Source of the DNA: Candidatus Binatia bacterium
GTDB lineage: Bacteria > Desulfobacterota > Binatia > HRBIN30
Reading direction: 5' to 3'
Length of the DNA: 64,000 nucleotides
Assembly: GCA_026004215.1 (NCBI GenBank)
Contig: BPIR01000002.1
Location: forward strand, 175,844 to 239,843
Shown in pieces: positions 45,032 to 53,312 of the stretch. A model generated the notes under the pieces. It saw nothing but the letters and a program-made list of their open reading frames with translations, did not search any database and was not told the DNA's origin. Position 1 is the first letter of the stretch. Every line of letters starts with the position of its first letter. The position numbers and the translations under genes are program-made.

Positions 45032-46516
45032 TCACAATGCCGACATCAACGCCGCGTAAAATTGCACCCCGCGGGCGTAGCCCTCGACGCTGACCCGCTC
45101 GTTGGTGCCGTGCATGCGCGCCAGATCGCTGCGCTCCGCTACCAGCGGCATAAAGCGATACAGGTTCGCGCTCACGCGCTGGTAGTGCCGCACGTCCGTG
45201 CCGCCAATGGTGAGGTAGGGTGCAACGACCGCCTCAGGGAACACAGACCGAACGCTTTTGGCCAGAAGATCGAAAGCGGGCCCGCTTGCCGGCGACACCG
45301 CGGTGGGCTCGCGGCTTCCCGGAAGTGGGCGAATTTCCACATCCGGATCGCGCACCACGCTGCGCACGTGGGCAAGCACGCTGTCCACACTGTCGCCCGG
45401 CAAGATGCGGTAATTCACCACCGCCCAGGCCGAGGCGGGCAGTACATTTTCCTTGATGCCGCCGCCAATCATCGTTGCCGCGGTGGAAGTACGAACGCTG
45501 GCGTTCGTGGCTGGCTCGGAAGTCAGAGCCCGGAGCAAGAACGGCTCGAATAGCCAGAGATTGGCCATGATCAGGCGATATGGCAAAAGCGGGAGCTCTG
45601 GAGCCACAAATTCGAGCATGGCGCGTACGGGCGGCGACAAGCGGGCGGGCAACGGGTCCCGCTCCAATGCCGCGACAGCCGCGGCAATTTTCCCCACCGC
45701 GGTGTGGCGCGGAGGCGCCGAGGAGTGACCGCCCGCTGCACGGGCCTCCAGGCGCACACTGACGCTCCCTTTTTCCGCCACCCCAACGCAGGCCAGGGGC
45801 CCGGAAAGTCCCGGCACCGCTTGCTGGATCAAGGCCCCACCCTCGTCGAGAACGAATTCCGCCCGCACTCCGCGCCGCTCGAGCTCGGCGGCAATCCACG
45901 CCGCGCCGTGGTCGCCCCCGATTTCTTCGTCGTGCCCAAAAGCGAAGTACACCGTGCGCTGCGGTCGAAACCCTCCGGCCAGAAGAGTTTCTGCGGCCTC
46001 CATGAGCCCGACCACGGTGAACTTGTCGTCCATGGCGCCGCGTCCCCAAATGAAACCTTCGGCGACGGCGCCGGAAAACGGCGGATACTGCCACGCGGAT
46101 TCCGTGCCGGGTTCCACGGGAACGACATCGAGGTGGCCCATGAGAACTACAGGTGCGGCCGCAGGGTCGCGCCCGGGCCACGTGTACAGGAGGGAATGGC
46201 CGGCAATCACCTCGCGGCGCAGCGCGCTGTGAAACCGAGGGAAAGAAGTTTCGAGATAAGCGTGGAGCGCGGCAAACTCATCGGCGCGAACCGGAGCGGG
46301 CTCGGCCTCGGAGACCGTCGCAATTTGCAACGCTCCTGCCAAACGCTCCGCCGCCTGCTGCGCGTCCACCGCAATCAACTTCTTCGCTTCCGCTGGCGGT
46401 TGCCGGGATGCAATGGTCCAAGCGCGCCCCAATAACAATACCACCAGGGCGATCAGGGCCCCGCCCCCTACCCTGGCCAAAGCGCGGAGCCGCTTCCGCC
46501 GCGGGCGGCTACGCAC
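45032..46516 (-). CDS. M20-family peptidase, PM20D1/CPS1-like
   Basis: A 494-residue metallohydrolase with an N-terminal anchor (ALIALVVLLLGRAW). Zinc ligands are visible in order: MGHLDVVPV (His), GRGAMDDKF (bridging Asp), GHDEEIGG (catalytic Glu and ligand Glu), VLDEGGAL (Asp) and LARMHGTNER (His). The closest group is carboxypeptidase S/PM20D1, whose animal members make and break N-fatty-acyl amino acids. The lid domain (GGHSSAPPRHTAVGK) is complete. The start overlaps the PLP-lyase stop by 8 bases, indicating translational coupling. Substrate class inferred from family. Confidence 0.88.
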   Translation of the reverse strand: MRSRPRRKRLRALARVGGGALIALVVLLLGRAWTIASRQPPAEAKKLIAVDAQQAAERLAGALQIATVSEAEPAPVRADEFAALHAYLETSFPRFHSALRREVIAGHSLLYTWPGRDPAAAPVVLMGHLDVVPVEPGTESAWQYPPFSGAVAEGFIWGRGAMDDKFTVVGLMEAAETLLAGGFRPQRTVYFAFGHDEEIGGDHGAAWIAAELERRGVRAEFVLDEGGALIQQAVPGLSGPLACVGVAEKGSVSVRLEARAAGGHSSAPPRHTAVGKIAAAVAALERDPLPARLSPPVRAMLEFVAPELPLLPYRLIMANLWLFEPFLLRALTSEPATNASVRTSTAATMIGGGIKENVLPASAWAVVNYRILPGDSVDSVLAHVRSVVRDPDVEIRPLPGSREPTAVSPASGPAFDLLAKSVRSVFPEAVVAPYLTIGGTDVRHYQRVSANLYRFMPLVAERSDLARMHGTNERVSVEGYARGVQFYAALMSAL

Positions 46517-47963
46517 GGTCCGAACCCTCGGCCGGGCGGTACAGGTCGTTGAAATAAGCGGTGAGTAGCCGCTCGGCGGCCTCCGGAGGCAACTGATTCA
46601 ACAGCGAGCTGATCGCGGCCATGCGCTCCGGCAAGCCGGCTCCGGCACCGGCCGCGGCCAGCATGTTTCGCAACATCTCGGGTGAAAGCTGCTTCCAGTC
46701 GAGTGCGGCCAGCATGTCGCGCACGGAACTCAAGTCTTCCAGTTGCGCATGGCGCGCGGCGTCCACGCTTTCGCGCAGGTCGGCCAGCAATGCATCCACC
46801 CATTTCACGTTGGCAGGGTTGACCGACAAATGGATATTCTCCTTCGACCCGCCAAAGCCAAGCTGCGGTTGTACATACCAACCGCGGGCCTTCATCTCGT
46901 CCACCACTTGAAACACATTCACCTCGTCGGAGGTGAAGGCAATGAGATTCATCTCCGGTTCGGCGAGTAACCGCAGGCCTGGGATGCGTGCGATTTCCCG
47001 GGCTAAGTAGCGGGTTGCTTCCAGAACTTTGCGCGCCAGTTCGAGATAGCCATCGTCGCCAAAGAAGTTCAGGATCGCCCAGGCGGCCGCCATTGGGCCC
47101 GCCGACTTGGTGCTTTGCACCGTCGGGTTGATCATCGTGTAACCCGTCCATGTGGCACACGTGAAAATTTGATACTGCCGCAGCTCGGCATTGCGATACA
47201 GGATGACCGAAGCGCCTTTGGCTGCGAAGGCGTACTTGTGGAAATCCATGGAAATGGAGGTCACTCCGGGAACGTGGAACTCGAAATCGGGCACAGGTGC
47301 ACCCAACCGGCGAAAGTACGGAAGGAGAAATCCTCCCATGCAAGCATCCACGTGCAACAGGATCCCGTGTCGCTGTGCGATCTCTCCGAGCTCGCGGATG
47401 GGGTCCACCACGCCGTGGGCGTAGGAGACGGCGGAACCCACAAGCAAGATGGTGTTCTCGGTGATCGCCGCCGCCATGCGCTGCGGGTCGGCTTTGAAGG
47501 TTGCCGGATCCACCGGCACCAGGACGGGCTTTAAACAAAAGTAGTGAGCCGCTTTTTGGAAAGCGGCGTGAGCGGTCACGGGCAGCACAATCTCCGGCTC
47601 GCGGATGTGCGGCCGATGGGCGCGTGCCCAGTCGCGAGCGGTTTTTACCGCCAGCAGAATGCTCTCGGTGCCACCGGAGGTAAAGTTACCGACAACCTGG
47701 TCGTCGCCCCGCAAGTGAGAGGCGGCCATGGCCACGAGCTCGCGCTCGAGTTGCAGGGCGCTCGGAAACGCTGTCGGATCCAGCCCGTTTTCGGACAGAT
47801 ACATCATGTACGCTTCTTTGATCACCTCTTCGGCCTGCGGACCCGGGTCGTACACGTACGCCCAGGTCCGCCCGCTGCGCCAATCCACGTCGCGCGCGCG
47901 GAATTGTTCGAGATCCCGCAAGATTTCCTCTTTCGTCCGACCCCGCGGCGGAATACTTCGCAT
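46509..47963 (-). CDS. PLP-dependent lyase/decarboxylase, sphingosine-1-phosphate lyase-like
   Basis: A 484-residue group II PLP enzyme. The start at 47963 follows AAGGAGA. Key parts are NFTSGGTESILLAVKTARDW, VTAHAAFQKAAHYF (His stacking on PLP), HVDACMGGFLLPYF (Asp) and SMDFHKYAFAAKGASV with the Schiff-base Lys. The HKYAFAAKG segment and the overall layout are those of sphingosine-1-phosphate lyases, rather than glutamate decarboxylase (HKYG). Bacterial homologues act on phosphorylated long-chain bases or other amines. First gene of the run with M20 peptidase, barrel and giant lipoprotein. Confidence 0.88.
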   Translation of the reverse strand: MRSIPPRGRTKEEILRDLEQFRARDVDWRSGRTWAYVYDPGPQAEEVIKEAYMMYLSENGLDPTAFPSALQLERELVAMAASHLRGDDQVVGNFTSGGTESILLAVKTARDWARAHRPHIREPEIVLPVTAHAAFQKAAHYFCLKPVLVPVDPATFKADPQRMAAAITENTILLVGSAVSYAHGVVDPIRELGEIAQRHGILLHVDACMGGFLLPYFRRLGAPVPDFEFHVPGVTSISMDFHKYAFAAKGASVILYRNAELRQYQIFTCATWTGYTMINPTVQSTKSAGPMAAAWAILNFFGDDGYLELARKVLEATRYLAREIARIPGLRLLAEPEMNLIAFTSDEVNVFQVVDEMKARGWYVQPQLGFGGSKENIHLSVNPANVKWVDALLADLRESVDAARHAQLEDLSSVRDMLAALDWKQLSPEMLRNMLAAAGAGAGLPERMAAISSLLNQLPPEAAERLLTAYFNDLYRPAEGSDRA

Positions 47964-48147
47964 GCCGATTCTCCTTCTTTTTTCGATGCGGTGTTGCCGG
48001 AAATAGCGGCAAGCTCGCATCCATGCAGCACAACTGTCAACCAGGCCGCGCTTCCCTCTACGGCACGCGCAACGATCCGTTGTTCTGCTCGCGACGTGCG
48101 AGGAGCCCAGCCTGAATCCACGAGCCTTCTGTGATACGGAGGCAAGA

Positions 48148-50019
48148 ATGCATACAAGAGGAGAAGCGATGTACGCACGCGCTGGCCACGAGCCCCAACC
48201 CGGCCGCAAGCTGCGGCCACCGTGGTTTTTGGCTGGCGTGGCCAGCGTGTTGGTGGCTCTATGCGCGTGTCACCGCGAGCCACAAAAGGGCCTCGATGCC
48301 GACCCCGTCACCCTCCGGCGGGCTCCCGCCGGACCAGTCATTGGAGGACACGACAGTTACGGGAGCTACGCTTGGTACGGCATTCCGTATGCGGCCCCGC
48401 CCGTTGGTCCGTTGCGCTGGCGCAAGCCCCAGCCACTGCCAGCTTGGACGCAGCCACGGGAGGCCACACGGCGGGGCGCACCCTGCATGCAGTTTCCGAG
48501 TCCGTTTGGCGGCGTTGCCGGCAAGCGGGGAGCACCCACGGGCAGCGAGGATTGCCTGGTGCTGGACATCTGGACCCCACCGCTATCCGCAGCGGAAATC
48601 GACGGCGGAGTTCGCCTTCCCGTGATGGTTTGGATTCATGGCGGAGGCAACACGATTGGCTCGACACAGATGTATCACGGAGGCCACCTCGCCACTGCCC
48701 AGCGCGTCGTGGTGGTGGCGGTGCAGTATCGCCTCGGGCCCTTCGGCTGGTTCCGCCATCCGGCGCTGCGGGCCACCGCGGCTGACGCAGTCGAAGCATC
48801 GGGGAATTATGGCACTCTCGATCTCGTCGCAGCTTTGCACTGGGTGCGAGAAAACATCTCGGCATTCGGTGGGGAGCCCGCCAACGTGACCATTTTCGGC
48901 GAGTCCGCCGGCGGCACGAATGTGTTCAGCTTGCTCCTCTCCCCACTGGCTCGTGGGTTGTACCATCGCGCCATCGTCCAAAGCGGCGGCATGCGCTTTA
49001 GTGAACCCGAACAAGGGGAAAGTGCCAGCGACCGTCATGGCTCGATCGCGGTCACGCTGCGCTGGTTGGAGCGCGCAGGTGGCGCGCGAGAGCCGGCCCG
49101 AATGGAACTCGATCGCCTTGCCCCGGCAGAACTGGCACAGCAGTTACGGAGCATCCCCGCCGGTGAACTTCTGTCGCTCTACGAGCCGGGACCGGCAGGC
49201 ATGATCCGCATGCCTCTCCTCTTTCGCGACGGGTCCGTACTGCCCAGCGAGGAACCCATGACTCTGCTCGCTCAGGGCCGCTACCACAAGGTGCCGGTCA
49301 TCCTCGGGACGAACCGCGACGAAATGAAGCTTTTCTTCTCGCAGCTCCCGCAACTCGTGCGCTACCGTTTGTGGTTATTTCCGCGCATTCGTGACGAGCG
49401 GTTATACGCTCTCTATAGCGATTATGCTTCGAGAATGTGGAAGGCGACGGGCGCGGACGAACCTGCGGAACGCATGAGTGCGGTGCAAGGACCCACCGTG
49501 TTTGTGTACCGCTTCGACTGGGACGAGCTGCCGCGACGCCTGGGGATCGATCTCGGCCAACTCCTCGGGGCGGCGCACGGGTTCGAAATTCCGTTCGTGT
49601 TCGGTCATTTCGACTTGGGCCGTGCCTCGCGCTTACTGTTTTCGAAGGAGAACGAGCCGGGCCGCATGGCTTTGAGTCGAGCGATGATGTCGTACTGGAG
49701 CGAGTTTGCCGCGAACGGAAATCCCGCGCGCGGACGACAAAGCGACCTCCCGCTCTGGCTTCCGTGGGATCCCAGCGACCCCGCCGCGCCGAAATACATT
49801 GTGTTCGATACCGAAAGAGATGGCGGTATTCGCATGGCCAACGCGGTTGTACGACGCGCGGATGTCCTCGCCAACATTGCTCGAGATGAGCGGTTCCGGT
49901 CGCCAGAAGAGCGTTGTGCTCTTTACCGGTTGCTTGCGGAATTCGGGCGCGGGCTCACGGCCGAGGAGTACCGGGCCCGCGGCTGCGACGACACGGCGTC
50001 AACTCACGGAGGAAGCTGA
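48148..50019 (+). CDS. Type B carboxylesterase lipoprotein
   Basis: A 623-residue esterase. The signal LAGVASVLVALCACH has a lipobox (LCAC). Catalytic-site motifs are the oxyanion hole VWIHGGGNTIG, the classic SEDCLVLDIW, and FGESAGGTNVFSLL with the nucleophilic Ser after ENISAFGGEPANVTI. GTNRDEMKLF and AAHGFEIPFVFG (the catalytic His) complete the triad region. ATG at 48148 (GGAGG, spacing 7) or 48169 (AGAGGAG, spacing about 5) are both plausible. It overlaps the quinone reductase start (TGATG). Likely hydrolyses esters in the periplasm or at the outer membrane. Confidence 0.92.
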   Translation: MHTRGEAMYARAGHEPQPGRKLRPPWFLAGVASVLVALCACHREPQKGLDADPVTLRRAPAGPVIGGHDSYGSYAWYGIPYAAPPVGPLRWRKPQPLPAWTQPREATRRGAPCMQFPSPFGGVAGKRGAPTGSEDCLVLDIWTPPLSAAEIDGGVRLPVMVWIHGGGNTIGSTQMYHGGHLATAQRVVVVAVQYRLGPFGWFRHPALRATAADAVEASGNYGTLDLVAALHWVRENISAFGGEPANVTIFGESAGGTNVFSLLLSPLARGLYHRAIVQSGGMRFSEPEQGESASDRHGSIAVTLRWLERAGGAREPARMELDRLAPAELAQQLRSIPAGELLSLYEPGPAGMIRMPLLFRDGSVLPSEEPMTLLAQGRYHKVPVILGTNRDEMKLFFSQLPQLVRYRLWLFPRIRDERLYALYSDYASRMWKATGADEPAERMSAVQGPTVFVYRFDWDELPRRLGIDLGQLLGAAHGFEIPFVFGHFDLGRASRLLFSKENEPGRMALSRAMMSYWSEFAANGNPARGRQSDLPLWLPWDPSDPAAPKYIVFDTERDGGIRMANAVVRRADVLANIARDERFRSPEERCALYRLLAEFGRGLTAEEYRARGCDDTASTHGGS

Positions 50020-50999
50020 TGCGCGCCCACGCGATTCGCTTCGCACGAACAGGCGGACCTGAAGTGCTGCAATGGGACGAAGTGGACATTGCCCCGCCAG
50101 GCCCCGGAGAGGCGTTGATTCGGCACACGGCTATTGGGGTGAATTTCATTGACGTGTACCACCGCACAGGACTCTACCCGGTAGCGAGTTTTCCGTCTGG
50201 CATCGGGCTCGAAGCCGCGGGGGTCGTGGAAGCCATCGGGCCAGGGGTCACGGAGGTCGCAGTGGGCGACCGCGTCGCCTACGCCAGCGCCCCGCTGGGC
50301 GCATACTCCGAGTGGCGCTGCATGCCTGCAGAGCGGCTCGTACCCCTTCCCAGCGGGGTGAGCGACGAAGAGGCCGCAGCCATGATGCTCAAAGGCATGA
50401 CCGCGCAATATCTCCTGCGGCGCACGCACCGGGTGCAAGCTGGAGAAACGATTGTCTTTTACGCTGCCGCCGGTGGTGTGGGCTCGATCGCGTGCCAATG
50501 GGCGAAACATCTCGGGGCGCAGGTGATCGGCGTGGTGGGCTCGGACGAGAAAGCCGCGCGGGCTCGGGAGTTCGGCTGCCACCACACCATCGTGTACACG
50601 CGCGAGCGGGTACCCGATCGCGTGCGCGAAATCACTGGCGGCAAGGGCGTGCCAGTGGTGTATGACTCCGTGGGCCAAGCCACCTTCTACGACTCTCTCG
50701 ATTGCCTCGCGCCGCGCGGCCTGATGGTGAGTTTTGGTAACGCGTCGGGACCGGTACCCCCGTTCGACATTCAACAGCTCGCGTGGCGGGGCTCCCTGTA
50801 TCTGACTCGCCCCACGCTGGCCTCTTACACGGCCACACGCGAAGAGCTCCTCGCAGCGGCACACGAGCTATTCGACGTGGTATTGTCGAAAGCGGTGCGC
50901 ATCCACATTGGCCAGCGCTTCCCGCTGCGCGAGGCTCGAGCCGCTCATATCGCGCTCCAAAGCCGAGCGACCACCGGGGCCATCGTTTTGCTGCCTTGA
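50019..50999 (+). CDS. NADPH:quinone oxidoreductase (zinc-free MDR)
   Basis: A 326-residue medium-chain reductase of the QOR type. It has GVNFIDVYHRTGLYP near the N-terminus, the nucleotide motif AAAGGVGSIACQWAKHLGA, and YDSVGQATFYDSLDCLAPRG. The structural-zinc Cys cluster of alcohol dehydrogenases is absent, as expected. GGAGGA lies 6 bases before the ATG, which overlaps the esterase stop, so the two genes are translationally coupled. Reduces quinones or enones one electron at a time in known members; the physiological substrate here is unknown. Confidence 0.93.
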   Translation: MRAHAIRFARTGGPEVLQWDEVDIAPPGPGEALIRHTAIGVNFIDVYHRTGLYPVASFPSGIGLEAAGVVEAIGPGVTEVAVGDRVAYASAPLGAYSEWRCMPAERLVPLPSGVSDEEAAAMMLKGMTAQYLLRRTHRVQAGETIVFYAAAGGVGSIACQWAKHLGAQVIGVVGSDEKAARAREFGCHHTIVYTRERVPDRVREITGGKGVPVVYDSVGQATFYDSLDCLAPRGLMVSFGNASGPVPPFDIQQLAWRGSLYLTRPTLASYTATREELLAAAHELFDVVLSKAVRIHIGQRFPLREARAAHIALQSRATTGAIVLLP

Positions 51000-51470
51000 G
51001 CTTTCCTGCGGCCTGCTCCGGTTGCAGGAACCCTCGTACGTTTTGTCCCTGAAAGGGACGGGGAACCCATCCGCAGCGAGACCGAGTGTTCATTCCAGAA
51101 GCGTGCGCGTCGGTTGGCAAACTTCGGAAGACACCGGTTGTGCCCGACGGCATCTCTCGCGCGTGCAACTGCTCGTCACCGCGGGCACGACCAGTCAGCG
51201 CCCTTGTTTCCCATCGAGGTCCGCTTCGCAGTTAACGCGCGCGCCGACAGCACAGCGCGCGGTTGCGCCAACGCGTCATCGGCCCCGCTCGCAGCGCCTG
51301 GCTTCCTGTTGCTCGGCTTCCCAGGAGGAGAACTTGCCGTGTGCACAAGCGGCCGTTCGGTGCACGTCTTCTTTCCACACCCGCAGCGCCCGCAGCCGCC
51401 ACGTGTGAGCGAGCGCAACCCCTTTCGCGCTCGTGATGGTACGAGGAAGACTGGTCCTGCTCGGTTCCGT
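51000..51470. other. Intergenic region between convergent genes, no gene seen
   Basis: These 471 bases lie between the quinone reductase and lpxA stops. Short reading frames are present on both strands but none has a ribosome site, codon bias or family match. A small hairpin GTCCC-TGAAA-GGGAC (51045-51059) lacks a U-tract. In many genomes lpxI or other lipid A genes follow lpxA; here that position is empty. Confidence 0.55.
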
Positions 51471-52253
51471 TCAGCGGCACACGCCGCGGGTGGAGTGCTC
51501 GATGAAGTGGACGAACCGCTCCACCTCGGGAATTCCCGGCAATTCCGCTCGGACCCGCGCGGCTGCCTCCGCCACGGTGAGGCCCGAGCGAAAGACAATG
51601 CGATAGGCACGCTTGAGTTGCTGCACGAGTTCCCGAGAAAAGCCCCGGCGCTGCAGTCCGACCAAGTTCAGCCCGTGCAACGTGGCGCGGTTGCCGGTGG
51701 CGTTGCAAAACGGCGGTACATCTTGGGACACCATAGACCCGGCGCCGACAATGGCAGATTCGCCCACGCGCACGAACTGGTGGATGCCACTGAGCGCCCC
51801 CAGAACAGCGTAGTCCTCCACGATCACGTGCCCGGCGAGTTGCACGCCGTTGGCCACGATCACGCGATTGCCGATCCGGCAATCGTGCGCGATGTGGGTG
51901 TAGTTCATGAGCAAGTTCTCGTCGCCAATGCGGGTGACCATCCCGCCGCCTGCGGTGCCCAGGTGCACGGTGGCAAATTCGCGGATGATGTTGCGATGGC
52001 CGATCTCCAAGCGGCTGTCCTCCCCGCGGTATTTGAGGTCCTGCGGAATGTGTCCCACCGAGGCAAAGGAAAAGATTTGGTTGTCCTCTCCGATGGACGT
52101 ATTCCCTGTCACGACGGCATGCGCACCCACACGCGTGCGCGCTCCGATGCGCACCCGCGCGCCGATAAATGCAAACGGCCCGATCTCCACACCGGTGTCC
52201 AGCTCGGCGCCGCGCTCGACAACGGCGAGTGGGTGGATGGTCACCTCGCTCAC
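51471..52253 (-). CDS. lpxA: UDP-N-acetylglucosamine acyltransferase
   Basis: A 260-residue left-handed beta-helix acyltransferase adding the first acyl chain to UDP-GlcNAc in lipid A synthesis. Hexapeptide repeats run from IHPLAVVERGAELDTGVEIG through VIGARVRIGA; catalytic His is in MNYTHIAHDCRIGN, and SGIHQFVRVGESAIVGAGS is typical. GTG at 52253 overlaps the fabZ stop as GTGA; a second GTG at 52244 gives VTIHPLAVV. Last gene of bamA-ompH-fabZ-lpxA. Whether it uses ester or amide acceptor cannot be read from sequence alone. Confidence 0.95.
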   Translation of the reverse strand: MSEVTIHPLAVVERGAELDTGVEIGPFAFIGARVRIGARTRVGAHAVVTGNTSIGEDNQIFSFASVGHIPQDLKYRGEDSRLEIGHRNIIREFATVHLGTAGGGMVTRIGDENLLMNYTHIAHDCRIGNRVIVANGVQLAGHVIVEDYAVLGALSGIHQFVRVGESAIVGAGSMVSQDVPPFCNATGNRATLHGLNLVGLQRRGFSRELVQQLKRAYRIVFRSGLTVAEAAARVRAELPGIPEVERFVHFIEHSTRGVCR

Positions 52254-52702
52254 AGGCGCACCTGCTCGGCTTCGCTCAACAACAGTTCCGCCTCTGCCAC
52301 CACCTGGCCCTCCACCTTGGCGATGGCTTCGAATCTCCACAAGGGCGGGCGTCGCTTGACCACGCGCGCTTCGAGCACAAGTTGATCGCCCGGCACCACG
52401 GGCCGGCGAAAGCGCGCCCCGTCAATGCCGCTCAATACCACGACCTTTTGGCTTCCGCTGGCGCGCAACGTGCGATGCGCGAGCAGCGCTGCCGCCTGCG
52501 CCAACGCTTCGCAAATCAGCACGCCGGGCATTAGCGGCTGGTGCGGAAAATGGCCGGCAAAAAAGGGCTCGTCGAAGCAAACATTCTTGCAGGCCACGAC
52601 TCGCTCCCCCTCGACCAGTTCCAACACCCGATCGACGAAGCAAAACGGGTAGCGATGCGGCAGCAGCTCCCGAATTTCGTAAATGGCCAGCACGCCCGGC
52701 AT
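52250..52702 (-). CDS. fabZ: 3-hydroxyacyl-[ACP] dehydratase FabZ
   Basis: A 150-residue single-hotdog enzyme of fatty acid elongation, competing with LpxA for hydroxyacyl-ACP. Signature LLPHRYPFCFVDRV, then GHFPHQPLMPGVLICEALAQ with the catalytic His and, in the helix, Glu. Length is standard. It follows ompH by 22 bases and overlaps lpxA by 4, the usual gammaproteobacterial and deltaproteobacterial order without lpxD between. Confidence 0.96.
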   Translation of the reverse strand: MPGVLAIYEIRELLPHRYPFCFVDRVLELVEGERVVACKNVCFDEPFFAGHFPHQPLMPGVLICEALAQAAALLAHRTLRASGSQKVVVLSGIDGARFRRPVVPGDQLVLEARVVKRRPPLWRFEAIAKVEGQVVAEAELLLSEAEQVRL

Positions 52703-52724
52703 GGGAACGCCTCTTGCCTGCGGC

Positions 52725-53243
52725 TCAACGTTTTTTGCGGTTGTACTCTTCGAGGATCGTGTCGGTCAGATCCGCACCTTTCGCCCCGAAGAGTACAGCA
52801 TTGGAACCGGCCTCGAAAATCATCGTGTATCCCTCGCGTTCTCCGAACTCTTGGATGACCTCTTGGAGCTCCTTTAGGATGGCACCGGTGAGCTCGCTAT
52901 CCTTGCGCTGCAAGTCGGCCTGCGAGTCTTTGTAATCCCGCTCAAAGTCACGCAATTTCTTACGATACTCCTCCTCCAAGTTGGCGCGTTCTTCTTCCTT
53001 CATCACCGCGCCTTTCTTTTCCAACTGCTCTTTGAGGTTCTCGATCTGGTCCTTTTTCTTCTTGAGCTGCGCCTGCAGCTTTTCCACTTCGGCCTTGAAT
53101 TCCTCCTTGGCTTTCTTGCCGCGGTTGGACTCGTTGAGGGCGCGCTGCAGGTCCACGTACCCGATCTTGACGTCCGCAGCGAAAAGCGGTGCAACCAGCA
53201 TCACGAGAGACGCACATGCGAACACCCAAGACATTCGCCTCAT
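52725..53243 (-). CDS. skp: OmpH/Skp periplasmic chaperone
   Basis: A 172-residue periplasmic chaperone that holds outer-membrane proteins for the Bam complex. Signal peptide FACASLVMLVAPLFA. The mature protein begins ADVKIGYVDLQRALNES, as in the family, followed by long charged coiled coil (residues 45-115: EEFKAEVEKLQAQLKKKKDQ, EEERANLEEEYRKKLRDF) forming the tentacles. The start at 53243 has AAAGGAG upstream. Lies 69 bases after bamA. Confidence 0.93.
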   Translation of the reverse strand: MRRMSWVFACASLVMLVAPLFAADVKIGYVDLQRALNESNRGKKAKEEFKAEVEKLQAQLKKKKDQIENLKEQLEKKGAVMKEEERANLEEEYRKKLRDFERDYKDSQADLQRKDSELTGAILKELQEVIQEFGEREGYTMIFEAGSNAVLFGAKGADLTDTILEEYNRKKR

Positions 53244-53312
53244 CACAAACTCCTTTGGATCCTGTCTGGAGCACGGCTGTATCGAGAAAAGCACGCCATG
53301 GCGCAAGCGGGA

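Noticed and set aside
49578..49593. Possible tRNA T-loop (GGTTCGAAATTCC)
   Set aside because: It lies inside the carboxylesterase coding sequence, where it encodes the conserved HGFEIPFVFG region.
51045..51059. Intrinsic terminator GTCCC-TGAAA-GGGAC
   Set aside because: The stem is only 5 bp, and the T-run precedes it on the plus strand and becomes an A-run after it on the minus strand.
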